A stretch of DNA of 64,000 nucleotides from Planctomycetota bacterium (GTDB lineage Bacteria; Planctomycetota; B15-G4): contig JAJDEO010000003.1 in the NCBI GenBank assembly GCA_029259745.1, forward strand, positions 1 to 64,000, in the 5' to 3' direction. This document shows, piece by piece, positions 16,393 through 26,600 of this stretch (positions are counted from its first letter, which is position 1; each line of letters opens with the position of its first letter). The notes under the pieces are model-generated. The model was not told where the DNA came from. It did no database searches and saw only the letters and a list, made by a program, of their open reading frames with translations. The position numbers and the translations under genes were made by a program.

Positions 16393-18441
16393 CTACAGCG
16401 AGATCGGGATGAGGTGGAAGAGTTTCAGGGTGCGGTCGACGCCGTCGTTCTCGTACGAGTACAAGAACGCGACGCTGCTGCGCGTGGTCTTCGCGTCGCG
16501 CCGCCCGTGGTAGAGCCCGCCGAGCACCCACGTCTCCTCCGTTTCGCCGATCGCGCCGGCTTCGCTTTCGGACGGCGCGACTTCGTTGCGATAGAGCCAG
16601 CCGAGCGAGTGCGTCAGACGGTGTCCGTCGGGCTCGACGGAACGCGAGAAGAGCGGCCACAGCACCCACGTGGTCGACTCGGCGCGATCGTGGGCGGCGC
16701 GGTGGTACCAGAGGGGAAGTGCCCAGTGCCGCGTTTTGGCGGGCGTGCGCTCCCAGTAGCCGAACGGAAAGAAGAGGCCGAGATCGCGCTCACTGTCGTC
16801 GGGCGTCCCGCCCCAGAAGAAGAGGTGCGCCGCGGTCCAGGTTCGCGTGAAACCGTCGGGCTTCGTGTCGCGCCCGTAGAACGGCCAGATGTGCTTGTGG
16901 CTCGTTCCCTGACCGTCGTCGAACCACCAGTAGAACGGCAGCACCCAGCGCGAGACTTCGTCGCCGTCGCGGGCGAAGCGCGACAGCGGGAAGAGCACCG
17001 ATGTCGCCTCGCCCTTCGGACGGAAGCCCGTCAGGAAGCGCGCGTCGAGCAGCGGCAGCACCGACCACTCGTGACCGACCTCGGCGATGCCGTTCTCTGA
17101 GCCGAGCGTCGAAGCATGGGCGCGTCCCAGCAACGGCCAGAGGATCGTCGAGCCACCCTGGGGGTCGCGTTGTCGATCGAAGCCCAGAAGCACGTTGGTG
17201 TGTGACTCGTCGCCGAGAGTCGTGTCGCGTTGATAGAAGATTGGGAACACGCGCGACATCGACTCGTCGTCCGAGCGCGACGTCGCGGCCAGCGGAAACA
17301 GCACGTCGTGGCGGCTGGTGTTGTCGCGGTCGTCTGCGCTGTGGATCCACAGCGGCGGCACGACGAACGACCGTCGCTTGACGCCGCCGTCCAATACGTG
17401 CCGTCCGTAGAACGGCACGACGTGCAGGTAGTCGTCCTTGGCGTCGGTCACTCGGTAGTAGAACGGGAACGCGACTTGGGTGGTCGACTCGGGACGCTTC
17501 GTGAACCACAGCAGCGGCAGTGCGCGGAGGTGCCAGCGCGGGTCGTCGCCCTCGTGCGTCTCGTAGCGGCCGAGTGGCCACAACACGTCGAACGCGGACA
17601 GGCCGGCCGCCGGGTCGTCTTCCCATCCGTATAGCGGTGGCACGAGCCAACCGCGCGAGGCTCCGTCTGCGGCGCGGCGATTGGCGTACACCGGGAACAG
17701 GTGCGACGCGCTCGCCGCGACCTCACCGTCGGCGTCGACATCACGCTCGGACCCGGCGAGCGAAACGACATCGAAGAACGACAGAGCGCGCCACGCCTCG
17801 TGCTGCAGGTCGTCGCCGAGCGGCTCGTCGCGCGCCGAGTAGAGCGACAAGAGCCCCCCGAGCAGCGAGACCGCCCGCGTGCGTGCGTGCGTGCGCCCGC
17901 CGCCACCGGGTTCGCGATGCGACGTCAAGACCGTGAAGAGCGGATCGAGGTCGAGCACCGCAGCCTCGTTGCGGACGCCGTTGTCCGAGCGGGTCCAGCG
18001 CCCCAGCGGCCACATGTACCAGTCGGTGCGCGTGGCCGGATCGCCATCGACCAGCTTGCGCCCCCACAGCGGCCACAGGTGCCACATGTCCTCCTTGGGC
18101 GACTCCTTCGACCAGAAGAACGGGAAGATGTTCCACGTCGACCAGCGCTCGGCCGCGTCCCGCTCGGACCAGTGCAGTCCGCCGATGTTGCGGAAGGTGT
18201 GGCCCTTGCCATCGTCGGTGGCCGCGTGGAACGGGAAGACCCACGAGCGCGTGGCGTCGCCGGACCGGTGGTCGTGGATGAACGGCCAGAGCACATCCAC
18301 GGTGTGTCCCTCGGGTTGGACGCCCCGCTCGTAGCGGGCCAACGGCCAGAAGTTGAAGACCTCCTCGGACTCCTGGTGCATCGGCGCCGAACATCCGGTC
18401 GCCAACAGAACGAGCACGCACGACATCGTCCATCGCGTCAT
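16393..18441 (-). CDS. Lipoprotein composed of about twenty WPLF-type repeats
   Basis: A 682-aa protein. A lipoprotein signal MSCVLVLLATGC gives a lipid-anchored Cys. The rest is a long array of 25-35-residue units, each centred on an aromatic-Pro-aromatic core: FWPLARYERG, LWPFIHDHRSGD, IFPFFWSKESP, LWPLWGRKLV, LFPLAATSRSDD, IWPFYGRDTK, LWPLFSRSVE. Cores alternate with D/G/R-rich turns, as expected of a beta-propeller or elongated beta-solenoid. I know of no assigned function for proteins of this kind. GAGGAGG lies six bases before ATG 18441; the upstream extension is rejected. It is probably periplasmic or outer-membrane associated. Confidence 0.75.
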   Translation of the reverse strand: MTRWTMSCVLVLLATGCSAPMHQESEEVFNFWPLARYERGVQPEGHTVDVLWPFIHDHRSGDATRSWVFPFHAATDDGKGHTFRNIGGLHWSERDAAERWSTWNIFPFFWSKESPKEDMWHLWPLWGRKLVDGDPATRTDWYMWPLGRWTRSDNGVRNEAAVLDLDPLFTVLTSHREPGGGGRTHARTRAVSLLGGLLSLYSARDEPLGDDLQHEAWRALSFFDVVSLAGSERDVDADGEVAASASHLFPVYANRRAADGASRGWLVPPLYGWEDDPAAGLSAFDVLWPLGRYETHEGDDPRWHLRALPLLWFTKRPESTTQVAFPFYYRVTDAKDDYLHVVPFYGRHVLDGGVKRRSFVVPPLWIHSADDRDNTSRHDVLFPLAATSRSDDESMSRVFPIFYQRDTTLGDESHTNVLLGFDRQRDPQGGSTILWPLLGRAHASTLGSENGIAEVGHEWSVLPLLDARFLTGFRPKGEATSVLFPLSRFARDGDEVSRWVLPFYWWFDDGQGTSHKHIWPFYGRDTKPDGFTRTWTAAHLFFWGGTPDDSERDLGLFFPFGYWERTPAKTRHWALPLWYHRAAHDRAESTTWVLWPLFSRSVEPDGHRLTHSLGWLYRNEVAPSESEAGAIGETEETWVLGGLYHGRRDAKTTRSSVAFLYSYENDGVDRTLKLFHLIPISL

Positions 18442-18807
18442 CGATCGCCTCCTCAGGATCACACTACCAGGAAGAAGGCCGATCGAAACGAACGCGCCGG
18501 GACCATCGCCCCGGCCGGACGAGCGTCGGACGCAGCAATCGATCTCGCGTTCCTGGTGGACCACCTCAACGAAAGACCGGATGATTCATGGACGATCATC
18601 GCGAGGGTGTGACTGGGTCTGCAGGGCAAGGAGGATCGACATCTTTCGACAGGTCGGCGAAGTTGCGCTTCGTTGAGCACAAGAGCGATGTCGTTCGACA
18701 CAGCCCGGCGAGCGCAGACGCGGCCGCAGGAAGTCGTCCATGAACCATCCGGGCCGGCCGCGAACCCTGAGAAGGTCGCGGGACTTGGCCCTCGACCGAA
18801 CGGACCG
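18442..18807. other. Divergent intergenic region
   Basis: About 365 bases between the divergent WPLF lipoprotein and ATP-grasp genes. It should hold both promoters. The ATP-grasp frame remains open back to 18673 but without a ribosome binding site. Nothing else is recognised. Confidence 0.45.
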
Positions 18808-20415
18808 ATGCCAACTGGAAACCCGATGGACCCGCGTACGAGCCTCCCCGGAAGCCCCGAGGAGTTGGAGCGCTTCGCGTACCTCCAGACGCGCTTGCCG
18901 GACATCTGGAACGCAACCCGACGGGCCGCAAGCGCGGCGCACACGTCCGTCGTCGTGCCCTCGCTGAGTTTCGACAGTGACGAACTCGCGAAGGTCAAAG
19001 GCGTCAACTGGTACGAGGAGCGCCTGCTCTTCACGCTGATCCGGTTGCGCGACCCGGCCGCGCGCGTGCTCTACGTGACGAGCCAGCCGATCCATCCCGA
19101 GATCATCGACTACTACCTGCAGCTCCTCGCGGGCGTCCCGGCGAGCCATGCGCGCCGACGGCTGGGGCTGCTCTGCATGCACGACACGAGCTCCGAGCCG
19201 CTGACGCAGCGCATCCTGCGCCGTCCGCGCGTGATCCGCCGCATGCGCGATTGGATCGGTGATCCCGAGCGTGCCTACCTCACGTGCTTCCACAGCACGC
19301 CCCTCGAACGCAGCCTGGCCGTCGCGCTGGGCATCCCCCTCAACGCCGCCGACCCCGCCATGCTGCACTGGGGTAGCAAGTCGGGTTCACGGCAGATCTT
19401 CACCACGGCTGGCGTGCTGCACCCTGCGGGGTACGAGGAGCTTCGGTCGCTCGACGATGTCATCGACGCTCTCGTCGACCTCTCCCAGCAGCGCCCGGGT
19501 CTGATGCGCGCGGTGATCAAGCTGAACGACAGCTTCTCGGGCGAGGGCAACGCTCTCTACGCTTTCCCGCCCGACCTTCCCGACGACGACGCCGCGCGGC
19601 GCGAGTCGATCACGGCTGCCCTGTCCGACATTCGCTGGACGGCCCACGACGAGACGGCCGGCAGGTTCTTCGGCAAGTTCGCGGACATGGGCGGCATCGT
19701 CGAGGAGTACATCGAAGCCGATGAGCTGCACTCGCCGAGCGTTCAGATGCGCATCACGCCGGTCGGCGAGGTGACGATCGTGTCCACCCACGACCAGGTC
19801 CTCGGCGGCGCGACGAGCCAGGTCTATCTGGGTTGCCGCTTCCCCGCGCGCGAGTCGTACCGTCAACAGATCCAAGACGAGGCGCTCAAGATCGGCAAGG
19901 CCCTCGCCGACGTCGGCGTGGTGAGTCGCTTCGGCATCGACTTCGTCGTGTCGCGCCGCGCAGATGGACCGTGGCGCTGTCACGCCATCGAGATCAACCT
20001 GCGCATGGGCGGCACGACACATCCCTTCTTGGCGCTCCAGTTCCTCACCGGCGGCACGCTCGATCCGAGTACAGGTCAGTTCCTGACGCGGCGCGGGGAA
20101 CCCCGCTGCTACTTCGCGACCGACACGCTCACGGCACCGAGTTATCGCGGCCTGTTGCCCGAAGACCTCATGGACATCCTCGTCGCCAACGGACTTCAGT
20201 TCCGGCCTTCGGATGAAACGGGCACTCTCTTCCACATGATCGGTGCGCTCTCACAGTTCGGAAAGGTCGGCGTGACGTGCGTCGGAACGACACGCGCCGA
20301 GGCAGACGAGCTGTACTCCGAGGCCGTGGCCACGCTCGATCGAGAGACCGGAGCCTCGCAAGGTCTGGGTGGCCGACCGACACGTCTGCTCGACGCACGG
20401 ATCCAGATCGAGTAG
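18808..20415 (+). CDS. PGM1-like ATP-grasp peptide ligase
   Basis: About 535 aa. The body has ATP-grasp features: VIKLNDSFSGEGNALY (phosphate-binding loop region), IVEEYIEADE, and SRFGIDFVV...CHAIEINLRMGGTTHPF as the metal-binding end. The last 70 residues (FHMIGALSQFGKVGVTCVG) match the small C-terminal domain typical of PGM1-type ligases. PGM1 of pheganomycin biosynthesis joins amino acids to peptides using ATP. Substrates here are unknown. No peptide precursor or partner biosynthetic gene sits beside it, so it may act alone or with the amidoligase operon at 55-59 kb. The start is uncertain: ATG 18808 is preferred, with 18826 or 18673 possible. It is convergent with the DUF2179-type gene, leaving 30 bases between stops. 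Confidence 0.8.
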   Translation: MPTGNPMDPRTSLPGSPEELERFAYLQTRLPDIWNATRRAASAAHTSVVVPSLSFDSDELAKVKGVNWYEERLLFTLIRLRDPAARVLYVTSQPIHPEIIDYYLQLLAGVPASHARRRLGLLCMHDTSSEPLTQRILRRPRVIRRMRDWIGDPERAYLTCFHSTPLERSLAVALGIPLNAADPAMLHWGSKSGSRQIFTTAGVLHPAGYEELRSLDDVIDALVDLSQQRPGLMRAVIKLNDSFSGEGNALYAFPPDLPDDDAARRESITAALSDIRWTAHDETAGRFFGKFADMGGIVEEYIEADELHSPSVQMRITPVGEVTIVSTHDQVLGGATSQVYLGCRFPARESYRQQIQDEALKIGKALADVGVVSRFGIDFVVSRRADGPWRCHAIEINLRMGGTTHPFLALQFLTGGTLDPSTGQFLTRRGEPRCYFATDTLTAPSYRGLLPEDLMDILVANGLQFRPSDETGTLFHMIGALSQFGKVGVTCVGTTRAEADELYSEAVATLDRETGASQGLGGRPTRLLDARIQIE

Positions 20416-20445
20416 CGCAGGCGCGCAGGCGCGGTCACTTCGCCT

Positions 20446-21024
20446 TCACTTGCGCAGGCTGCGCCGTCCCCACAGGAATCGTCGCGGACCAGACGCCGTC
20501 GACGCCATCAGCCGGTGTTCCTTGACGTCGCTCACCGTCGTCACGGCGTGCGGATCGGTGGCATCGATCAGCGACACGAGGTCGCGCATCCGGCGGCGAC
20601 GCTCGACAAGGAACAAGACCTCGGCATTCTCTTCGGCTTCGTCGACTCGGCCGGGCACCCTCACGACAGAGAAGTCCGCCGCACGCAAGCTGGCGGCGAG
20701 GTCGACGTCTGGGTTGGACGAGATCGTGCGAACGAGGACGTGACCGATGGCGAGCCGTCCTTCGATCCACATCCCGACGGCGTTGCCCGTCGCGAAGCCA
20801 CTCGCATAGGCCAGCACGAGGTACCACTGATCGAGATGCGGCAGCACCGCGGCGACGGCACAGAGCCAGACGAGGACCTCGACGAAGCCGATGCCAGCCG
20901 CAACGGCGCGCTTCCCGCGGAAGATCATGATCGTGCGGAGTGTGCCGAGCGACACGTCGCCGACGCGCGCGAGGAACACGAGGGCCGCCATCAGCGCCGG
21001 GTAGGCTTCGAGTGAGTCCAACAA
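20446..21024 (-). CDS. UPF0316 / DUF2179-type membrane protein
   Basis: A 192-aa protein. The first 100 residues hold three membrane helices and the characteristic FLARVGDVSLGTLRTIMIFRGKR segment (in pieces FLARVGDVSLG and TLRTIMIFRG). The C-terminal 80 residues form the soluble DUF2179-like domain (RAADFSVVRVPG, LFLVERRRRMRDL). Members of UPF0316 are integral membrane proteins without established function. The start is TTG 21024, preceded by AGGA at a good distance; an internal ATG (MAALVFLARV) would remove only 11 residues. Confidence 0.8.
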   Translation of the reverse strand: MLDSLEAYPALMAALVFLARVGDVSLGTLRTIMIFRGKRAVAAGIGFVEVLVWLCAVAAVLPHLDQWYLVLAYASGFATGNAVGMWIEGRLAIGHVLVRTISSNPDVDLAASLRAADFSVVRVPGRVDEAEENAEVLFLVERRRRMRDLVSLIDATDPHAVTTVSDVKEHRLMASTASGPRRFLWGRRSLRK

Positions 21025-21265
21025 CGGAACATCCTGACGGGGATCGGGGAGACAGCCTTCGTGAGCGCCTCAGCAGCACGATGAGACCGCGCCGTGTTGT
21101 ACTCGCACCGGAATCCCGCGACCAGCGCGAGCATTCCTACTCAGCCTCACCACGGCGCCGCCAACGCGGCCGCGGATGACTGCACGAGTCGACGTGCCGC
21201 CGTGTTCACGCACTCTGGCAAGCAAGGCGCTCCTCAACGCCCCGCGCAGCGGGTGTCCGCACGAT

Positions 21266-22081
21266 TCAGACCACACGGCCTCCGAACGCGCACCAGAGCA
21301 GCGCCGGATAGCAGGCGAGGAACGCCCACAGAAAAGTGTTCAGTCCCATCAGGAGGGCCGTGCCCAGGTGGAAGGACAGTCCCGCCGCGATCAGCACCCA
21401 GCCGACTGGTGGCGGGACGACGAACACGAGCGGGAAGAGGCCTTCGCCGAGGATCACCGACCAGCAGATGAGCTTGGACAGCCACGGTCGATCGCGCAGC
21501 CAGATGCCAACGGGAGGAACACCGTACATGCGCGTCGACAGCACTCCCCAGATAGCGCGACCCGAGCGCCACTCGGGGCCCAACAGCTTGGCCGTCCCCG
21601 CGACGGCGTATGACAGCGCGAGTTCGGCCGCGATGAACCAGAGTGCAGCTTGGCGTGCCAGGGGTGTGTCGACGAGGGCGTCCACCGCCAGCGCCAAGAG
21701 CACGAGGGTCGTCATCTGGTCTGCGCCATCCATGCCGAACCCCGTGCGTGCACCGAGGAGGAGCGACGAGCCCGCCAGGAACGCGATCGTGATGCTGCGC
21801 GAGGCTGGTTCGAGCGGCAAGGCAATCAATGCCAGCGCGGCGAGCAATCGCAGCGTCGTCCAAGTCAGCAGCGCGCGATAACCGAGGACGATGACAACGG
21901 CACGCTCCACCCACGGCACGAGCAGCCACGGGTGTCGCGTCTGCGCAACCGGCAAGCCGAGCAAACCCGTGTCGCGATGGGACGCGCGGTCTGCCAACGT
22001 CTCAGTGGCGAGCAATGCCACCGAGATCGCGGTCAGACATGTGGTCCACGCAACCGCGTCGGCCGCGGACTCCAGCGTCAT
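21266..22081 (-). CDS. HTTM-like multi-pass membrane protein
   Basis: A 271-aa hydrophobic protein with about six or seven predicted membrane helices. The stretch YAVAGTAKLLGPEWRSG followed by IWGVLSTRMYG is typical of HTTM proteins, the membrane domain of vitamin K-dependent gamma-carboxylases and their bacterial relatives. It is shorter than full carboxylases, so enzymatic activity is doubtful. ATG 22081 overlaps the upstream stop by four bases (ATGA), making it the last gene of a three-gene operon with 22078-22581 and 22594-23424. Confidence 0.65.
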   Translation of the reverse strand: MTLESAADAVAWTTCLTAISVALLATETLADRASHRDTGLLGLPVAQTRHPWLLVPWVERAVVIVLGYRALLTWTTLRLLAALALIALPLEPASRSITIAFLAGSSLLLGARTGFGMDGADQMTTLVLLALAVDALVDTPLARQAALWFIAAELALSYAVAGTAKLLGPEWRSGRAIWGVLSTRMYGVPPVGIWLRDRPWLSKLICWSVILGEGLFPLVFVVPPPVGWVLIAAGLSFHLGTALLMGLNTFLWAFLACYPALLWCAFGGRVV

Positions 22082-22581
22082 AGCTCGTGGAGCTCGCTCA
22101 TGAGCAGCGTTTCGGGTTCTGCATCCGAAGCCGGCGTCGAGGCCATGACGAGGAACTGCGTCTTGCTCGCGGCGTAGCCTCTGGGGATCGCTGAGACGTA
22201 CGTGAGCAGAAGCAGGTACGGCACCGAGAGGCGCGCATCACCGTCGGGTGCCGCATCAACGAAGCGCTTGATCCCGGCGACGGCGTCCAACAGTGCCTTC
22301 TTCGAGCGCCGGGTCGGATTCCAGAGCGCATCGTGCCAGCTGCGTTCCTGCATGAGGCGCACCTCGATCCAGCTCGTCAACTGCTCGTCAGCGACCTCGT
22401 CGCGATAGAGCAAGTGAAAGTCGAGCACACCGGGTCGCGGTGCGAAGAAGTTCCAGTACGGCAGGAGGCCGATGACGTCCCAATGCCGGATGCGATCTTC
22501 GACTGGCCAGCGCACCTGACACGCGGCGGAGATCACGAAGACAGTCGCCAGCAACCCGACGCCCAGCCACTCGGTGAGCAT
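22078..22581 (-). CDS. Membrane-anchored hypothetical protein, HTTM partner
   Basis: A 167-aa protein with one N-terminal membrane helix (LGVGLLATVFVISAAC) and a second hydrophobic stretch near 123-138 (YLLLLTYVSAIP). Between them lies DVIGLLPYWNFFAPRPG followed by DFHLLYRD, a motif combination I have seen next to HTTM-type proteins but cannot assign to a function. It overlaps the HTTM gene by four bases and starts 12 bases after the 276-aa gene, so the three are co-translated. Confidence 0.6.
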   Translation of the reverse strand: MLTEWLGVGLLATVFVISAACQVRWPVEDRIRHWDVIGLLPYWNFFAPRPGVLDFHLLYRDEVADEQLTSWIEVRLMQERSWHDALWNPTRRSKKALLDAVAGIKRFVDAAPDGDARLSVPYLLLLTYVSAIPRGYAASKTQFLVMASTPASDAEPETLLMSELHEL

Positions 22582-22593
22582 GCGTGTTGTCCG

Positions 22594-23424
22594 TCACATG
22601 GAGATCTGACCCGGCATCTCTACGTTGAGGTCGGGAGGTGCGAATGCACCGCCGCGCTGTGTGCGCAGCAGATCCTTGCGCAACGCGAGAAGTGCGCGAG
22701 CCGAACCGGCAGGGCCCAGAGCCTTGACGGCGTCTTCGTGCAGATGTTCGGTCATCGAGCTGGAGCTGATGTTGAATGTTGCGTAGACGACGGCCGCTTC
22801 GAACGCTGCCGCCGCAAGGAACCAAAGCAACGTGTTGGAAACCAAGTCGCCCGGCGCAACGAACACATGCACGAGATCCGGCGGCACTTTCTTGAGCGCT
22901 GCAGCCTCGGCCTCGGTGAGATGCGGCGAGTGCTTGACGAGGACACACTCGAGCTCACTGTCTTCACCATCCCGGTAGTACTCGTCGAAGCGGAACGCAG
23001 CCTTGGGCAGCGGGCCACCCGAGTACGGAAGGAGTGTCGCGCCAAAACTGTCGGGCGCGACGAAGAGATGTTTGCAAAGGGTGGTGCCCGCATAGCTCAG
23101 ATCAGCGATCACCGGCGACGCAGCGGCCATCTTGGCGACGTCATCGGCGCTGGAACGCTTGCGACACTGGAGGTCCGCCACGATCTTGCGCAGCAGGCGC
23201 TTGTCCTTACCGCCCTTGGGATCGCGCACCGCCGACTTGAGTTCCGCGAGCAGTGGCGACCCCTTGCAGGCGACGTAAACCGCAATCGTGCCCGGTGGAG
23301 CGAGCTGTGCATCGGGAAGCGGACTCGACGGCTTGTAGTCCAGCACTTCGATGTTGGATGAGCGGATCAGCCGGCGGCTGACGTCCCGTTCGACGACCTG
23401 CAAAGCTTGGAGCGCAGTGGTCAT
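22594..23424 (-). CDS. Hypothetical protein, first gene of HTTM operon
   Basis: A 276-aa protein I do not recognise. The N-terminal 130 residues are mixed alpha/beta and soluble (LAPPGTIAVYVACKGSPLL). The centre contains AGTTLCKHLFVAPDSFGATL. A hydrophobic segment (LLWFLAAAAFEAAVVYATF) sits about 70 residues before the end, followed by a charged helix and a short tail PPDLNVEMPGQISM. There is no signal peptide. ATG 23424 has GGAGG five bases upstream. A hydrophobic helix plus a short unstructured tail, encoded just ahead of two membrane proteins, could mean a modified or exported substrate, but this is speculation. Confidence 0.6.
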   Translation of the reverse strand: MTTALQALQVVERDVSRRLIRSSNIEVLDYKPSSPLPDAQLAPPGTIAVYVACKGSPLLAELKSAVRDPKGGKDKRLLRKIVADLQCRKRSSADDVAKMAAASPVIADLSYAGTTLCKHLFVAPDSFGATLLPYSGGPLPKAAFRFDEYYRDGEDSELECVLVKHSPHLTEAEAAALKKVPPDLVHVFVAPGDLVSNTLLWFLAAAAFEAAVVYATFNISSSSMTEHLHEDAVKALGPAGSARALLALRKDLLRTQRGGAFAPPDLNVEMPGQISM

Positions 23425-23672
23425 GAGAACCTCCGAGGAGGTCCGTGCGGTCAGACGAGCCGCGTCGGCGCGTCGTGAGACGGACCGATGGCGCATTCTA
23501 TCGTCGGCGTGGTCAACCGCGCGTCGAATCCGGCGCACACGCAAGAATCTTTGAACCTGTGAACCGAAGCCGCACACCTCCACAAACACAGTGCTTTGAG
23601 GCCGGCTGGTGTCGTTGACGAACTGGACGAGCAACGGCTGACTCCGTCGCGACAGCGTCGTGTGATTGGGCT

Positions 23673-26600
23673 TTACGGCAGGAAGCTCACGCGTAGCGCG
23701 TTCGACAGTGCGAAGCCCGCCGGTTGCGGGATGTCCTGCACGACGAACTGTGCGTACACGTCGAGCGGGCCGCCGCCGCCGGGGACGTCCGTCACCAGGA
23801 TGCTGCCCCCGGGATCCGTGATGAACGACAGCACCACGTCGGGCGCGGGCACCAGCATGCCGCCCTTGAACGGCGCCGGCGCCGCAACCGTCGACACGAC
23901 GAGGAAGGCCAGCGCGTTGCCAGGTGCTCCCTGCAGAACGAGGTCCGCGCTGCCGCCCGTCGCGAGCGCGTCACCGCACAGGCTCATGACGGCCTTGCCC
24001 GGTCCGCTCGAACCCAGACTCGTCTGGCAGACGGGCAGCGGGCCCTCCTGCAGGACGAGCACGTGGTCGGCGCCGTCCGAGCTGTTTTGGAAGCGGCGGT
24101 CGACGGCGATCACGCGCACGCGTGCGTCGGAGATTGCGACCGTGGGCGGCAGTTGCCAGTCGAAGCTCGTCGCCATGGCGGGCAAGTCGTGCGCGAGGAC
24201 ATGCCAGGTGTGCCCCGCGTCGTAGCTGGCCTGGATGGAGAAGCCCCGTACGGCCTCGTCGTCGGTCGCGGTCCAGGTGATCGGCACGATCTCGCCGCCG
24301 ACGTACTGCGCGCCGTCGAGCGGCGACAGCATCGTGACCGACGGCGGGTCGTCGCCGATGCGCGTGTCGGGCCGGATCGTGAAGGGCGCGGAGTAGAACG
24401 TCTTGGAACGGTTCGTCGTGCCCTGGACGACGATCCGCACGCGCGCCGTGTCGGTGCTGAGGAACGGGATGCCCATGCCGGCGCCGGGCAGGCAGGTGGA
24501 GAAGGTACTCCCGAGCGTCTGCGCGACGTGGTCGGCGTCGGACACGACCGACACCTCGAAAGCGCCGATCGGACCGGTGAGCCCGGACGCGTCCCAGCAC
24601 AGCGGCCCCGCAGGCGTCCCGGCCATGAACGGACCGGTGAGGTCCGACTGAATCGTCAGCGTGCCGCCGACCTCACCCGATGGGATCACGTGATCGGAAG
24701 CGTCCCAGCCCTCCTGACCGGCCGTGTCGACGGCGACGACGCGGATGCGCGGGAGCTTCCCGTTCACCGCGAAGCCGATGTCGGGAATCGTCCACTCGTA
24801 GGCGCGTTGCGTGGGCGGTAGGTCGTCGGCCACCACGGTGATCGCGCCGGCATCGAGCGGATGGTCGAACTCGATCCGATGGCGCACGACGCCGACGTCG
24901 TCCGTCGAGGACCAGTTCAGGATCACCTTCGAGTTGGGCTCGAGGATGTCCGCGTTGCGCTGCAGGTGCACGATCGGCGGATCGTCGCCGAAGTCCGGTG
25001 GCGACGTCAGAAACGGCACGGTGACGACGCTGCCGAGCGTCGACTGACCTTGACCTCCCGGGTTGTCGGGCGAGGACGGCCCCGTCGGGTCGCCCCACCA
25101 GTTGCGCGGCGCATCCACCGTGAACGTGTCGTCCTGCACGGCGATCGCGTTGCCTTCGAATGCATTGCCACCCGTGGCGCCGTCGAGCGCACCGTTGACG
25201 TTGTCGCCCCACGAGCCGACACCGTTGCCGATGAAACGCGTCTTGCGGATGATCGCGTCGTTCTGCATGCCGAAGTCGCAGTTTCGTATGACGCAGTTGT
25301 CGATGAAGCCGGGGAAGCTCGCGGAGTTAAAGCGCGCGCCCACCTCGCCGCCGTCGATGACGCAGTTCTCGTAGCGGTGCAGCTTCTGCAGGCCTTGCCA
25401 CTTCGCCCCGGGGTCGAGGCGTTCGAAGACCACGGGGTTCGTCGGTGTGCCGCGTGCCTCGACCGGACCGGCGGCGCCCCAGAACTCAGCTGCCGGCCCG
25501 AGCTTGATCCGCACTCCGGGCAAGATGTCGAGTCGGCCGGTGCTGTAGAAGTCGGGGATCGCGTAGGGAATACCGACGTCGGCCCAAGTGTTGCCTGCCG
25601 CCAGCCCGGTCGCGTTCACCTCGACGTGCACATGGTCGTTCACGTTGCCCGTGGCGGGCAGCGTGCTGCCGTCCAGGAAGCCACTGCCGCCGAGGCGCGC
25701 GGGATACAGGTTGCCTTGCAACGTCACGTCGCTGCCGAGCATCAGGTTCACGGCCGCGAGGTCGAGGCCCGCTTCAGCGCTGTTCGTGATCGACACGTTG
25801 TCGAGCCACAGCGGCTGCAGTGAGAACTGCAGCGCGAGCCCGCTCTGCGAGGCCCCGTCGAAGGAGAGGTTGTCGAGGTAGGGGTTGCTGCCGCCAACGC
25901 TGACGAAGCTGTTGCTAAAGCTGCTGTTGGTGAGGCGCAGGGCGCAGCTGCCGACCCAGAAGATCGCGTCATCGAACGCGCACGCATCGATGTCGAGGAA
26001 GGGCGGCGACGAGACGCTGCCGCCGGTCCAGACGGAGCTGCCCGGCAGGAACTCGACGTCCCGGCACGTGAGCGAGCCCGGGCCGTACGCCGTCAGTCGC
26101 GACGTGACGATGGCCTGCTCGAGCTGCAGGTTGCCGAACACCTCGATCTCGTCGCCTTGCAAGGTGACCGGCAGGCCGGGCTGGCCCACGGCGAGCATGT
26201 TGCCGAACAGAGTCAGCGTCGCGGTGGGCGCGAGCTCGACGACGACGCCGGGCTGCACGACGACCGTGCCACCCGCCACGATCGTCGTGATCTCCGAGAT
26301 CGTCACCGGGCTCATCGCCGTCGTCCACGTCACGGTCTCACCGGTCTCGGGCAGCGGCGGCCCGGCGCTCGGCGCGCCGATCGAGAGGTTGTCGATCTGG
26401 AACGAACCTGAGAAGTCCGACTGCGTCGCGGCCGGCGGGATGACGAAGCGGAACGCGAGGCGTCCGTTCCCTGGCACGCTGACGACGAACTCCGACCAGA
26501 GGTGCGTCTGCGGATCGGGGAAGCTGCCGAGCAACGTCGTGAAGGCGCCGACGTCATCGGCGTCGGAGCCCGTGCCCGTGTTGCCCGACGGCGAGTAGCG

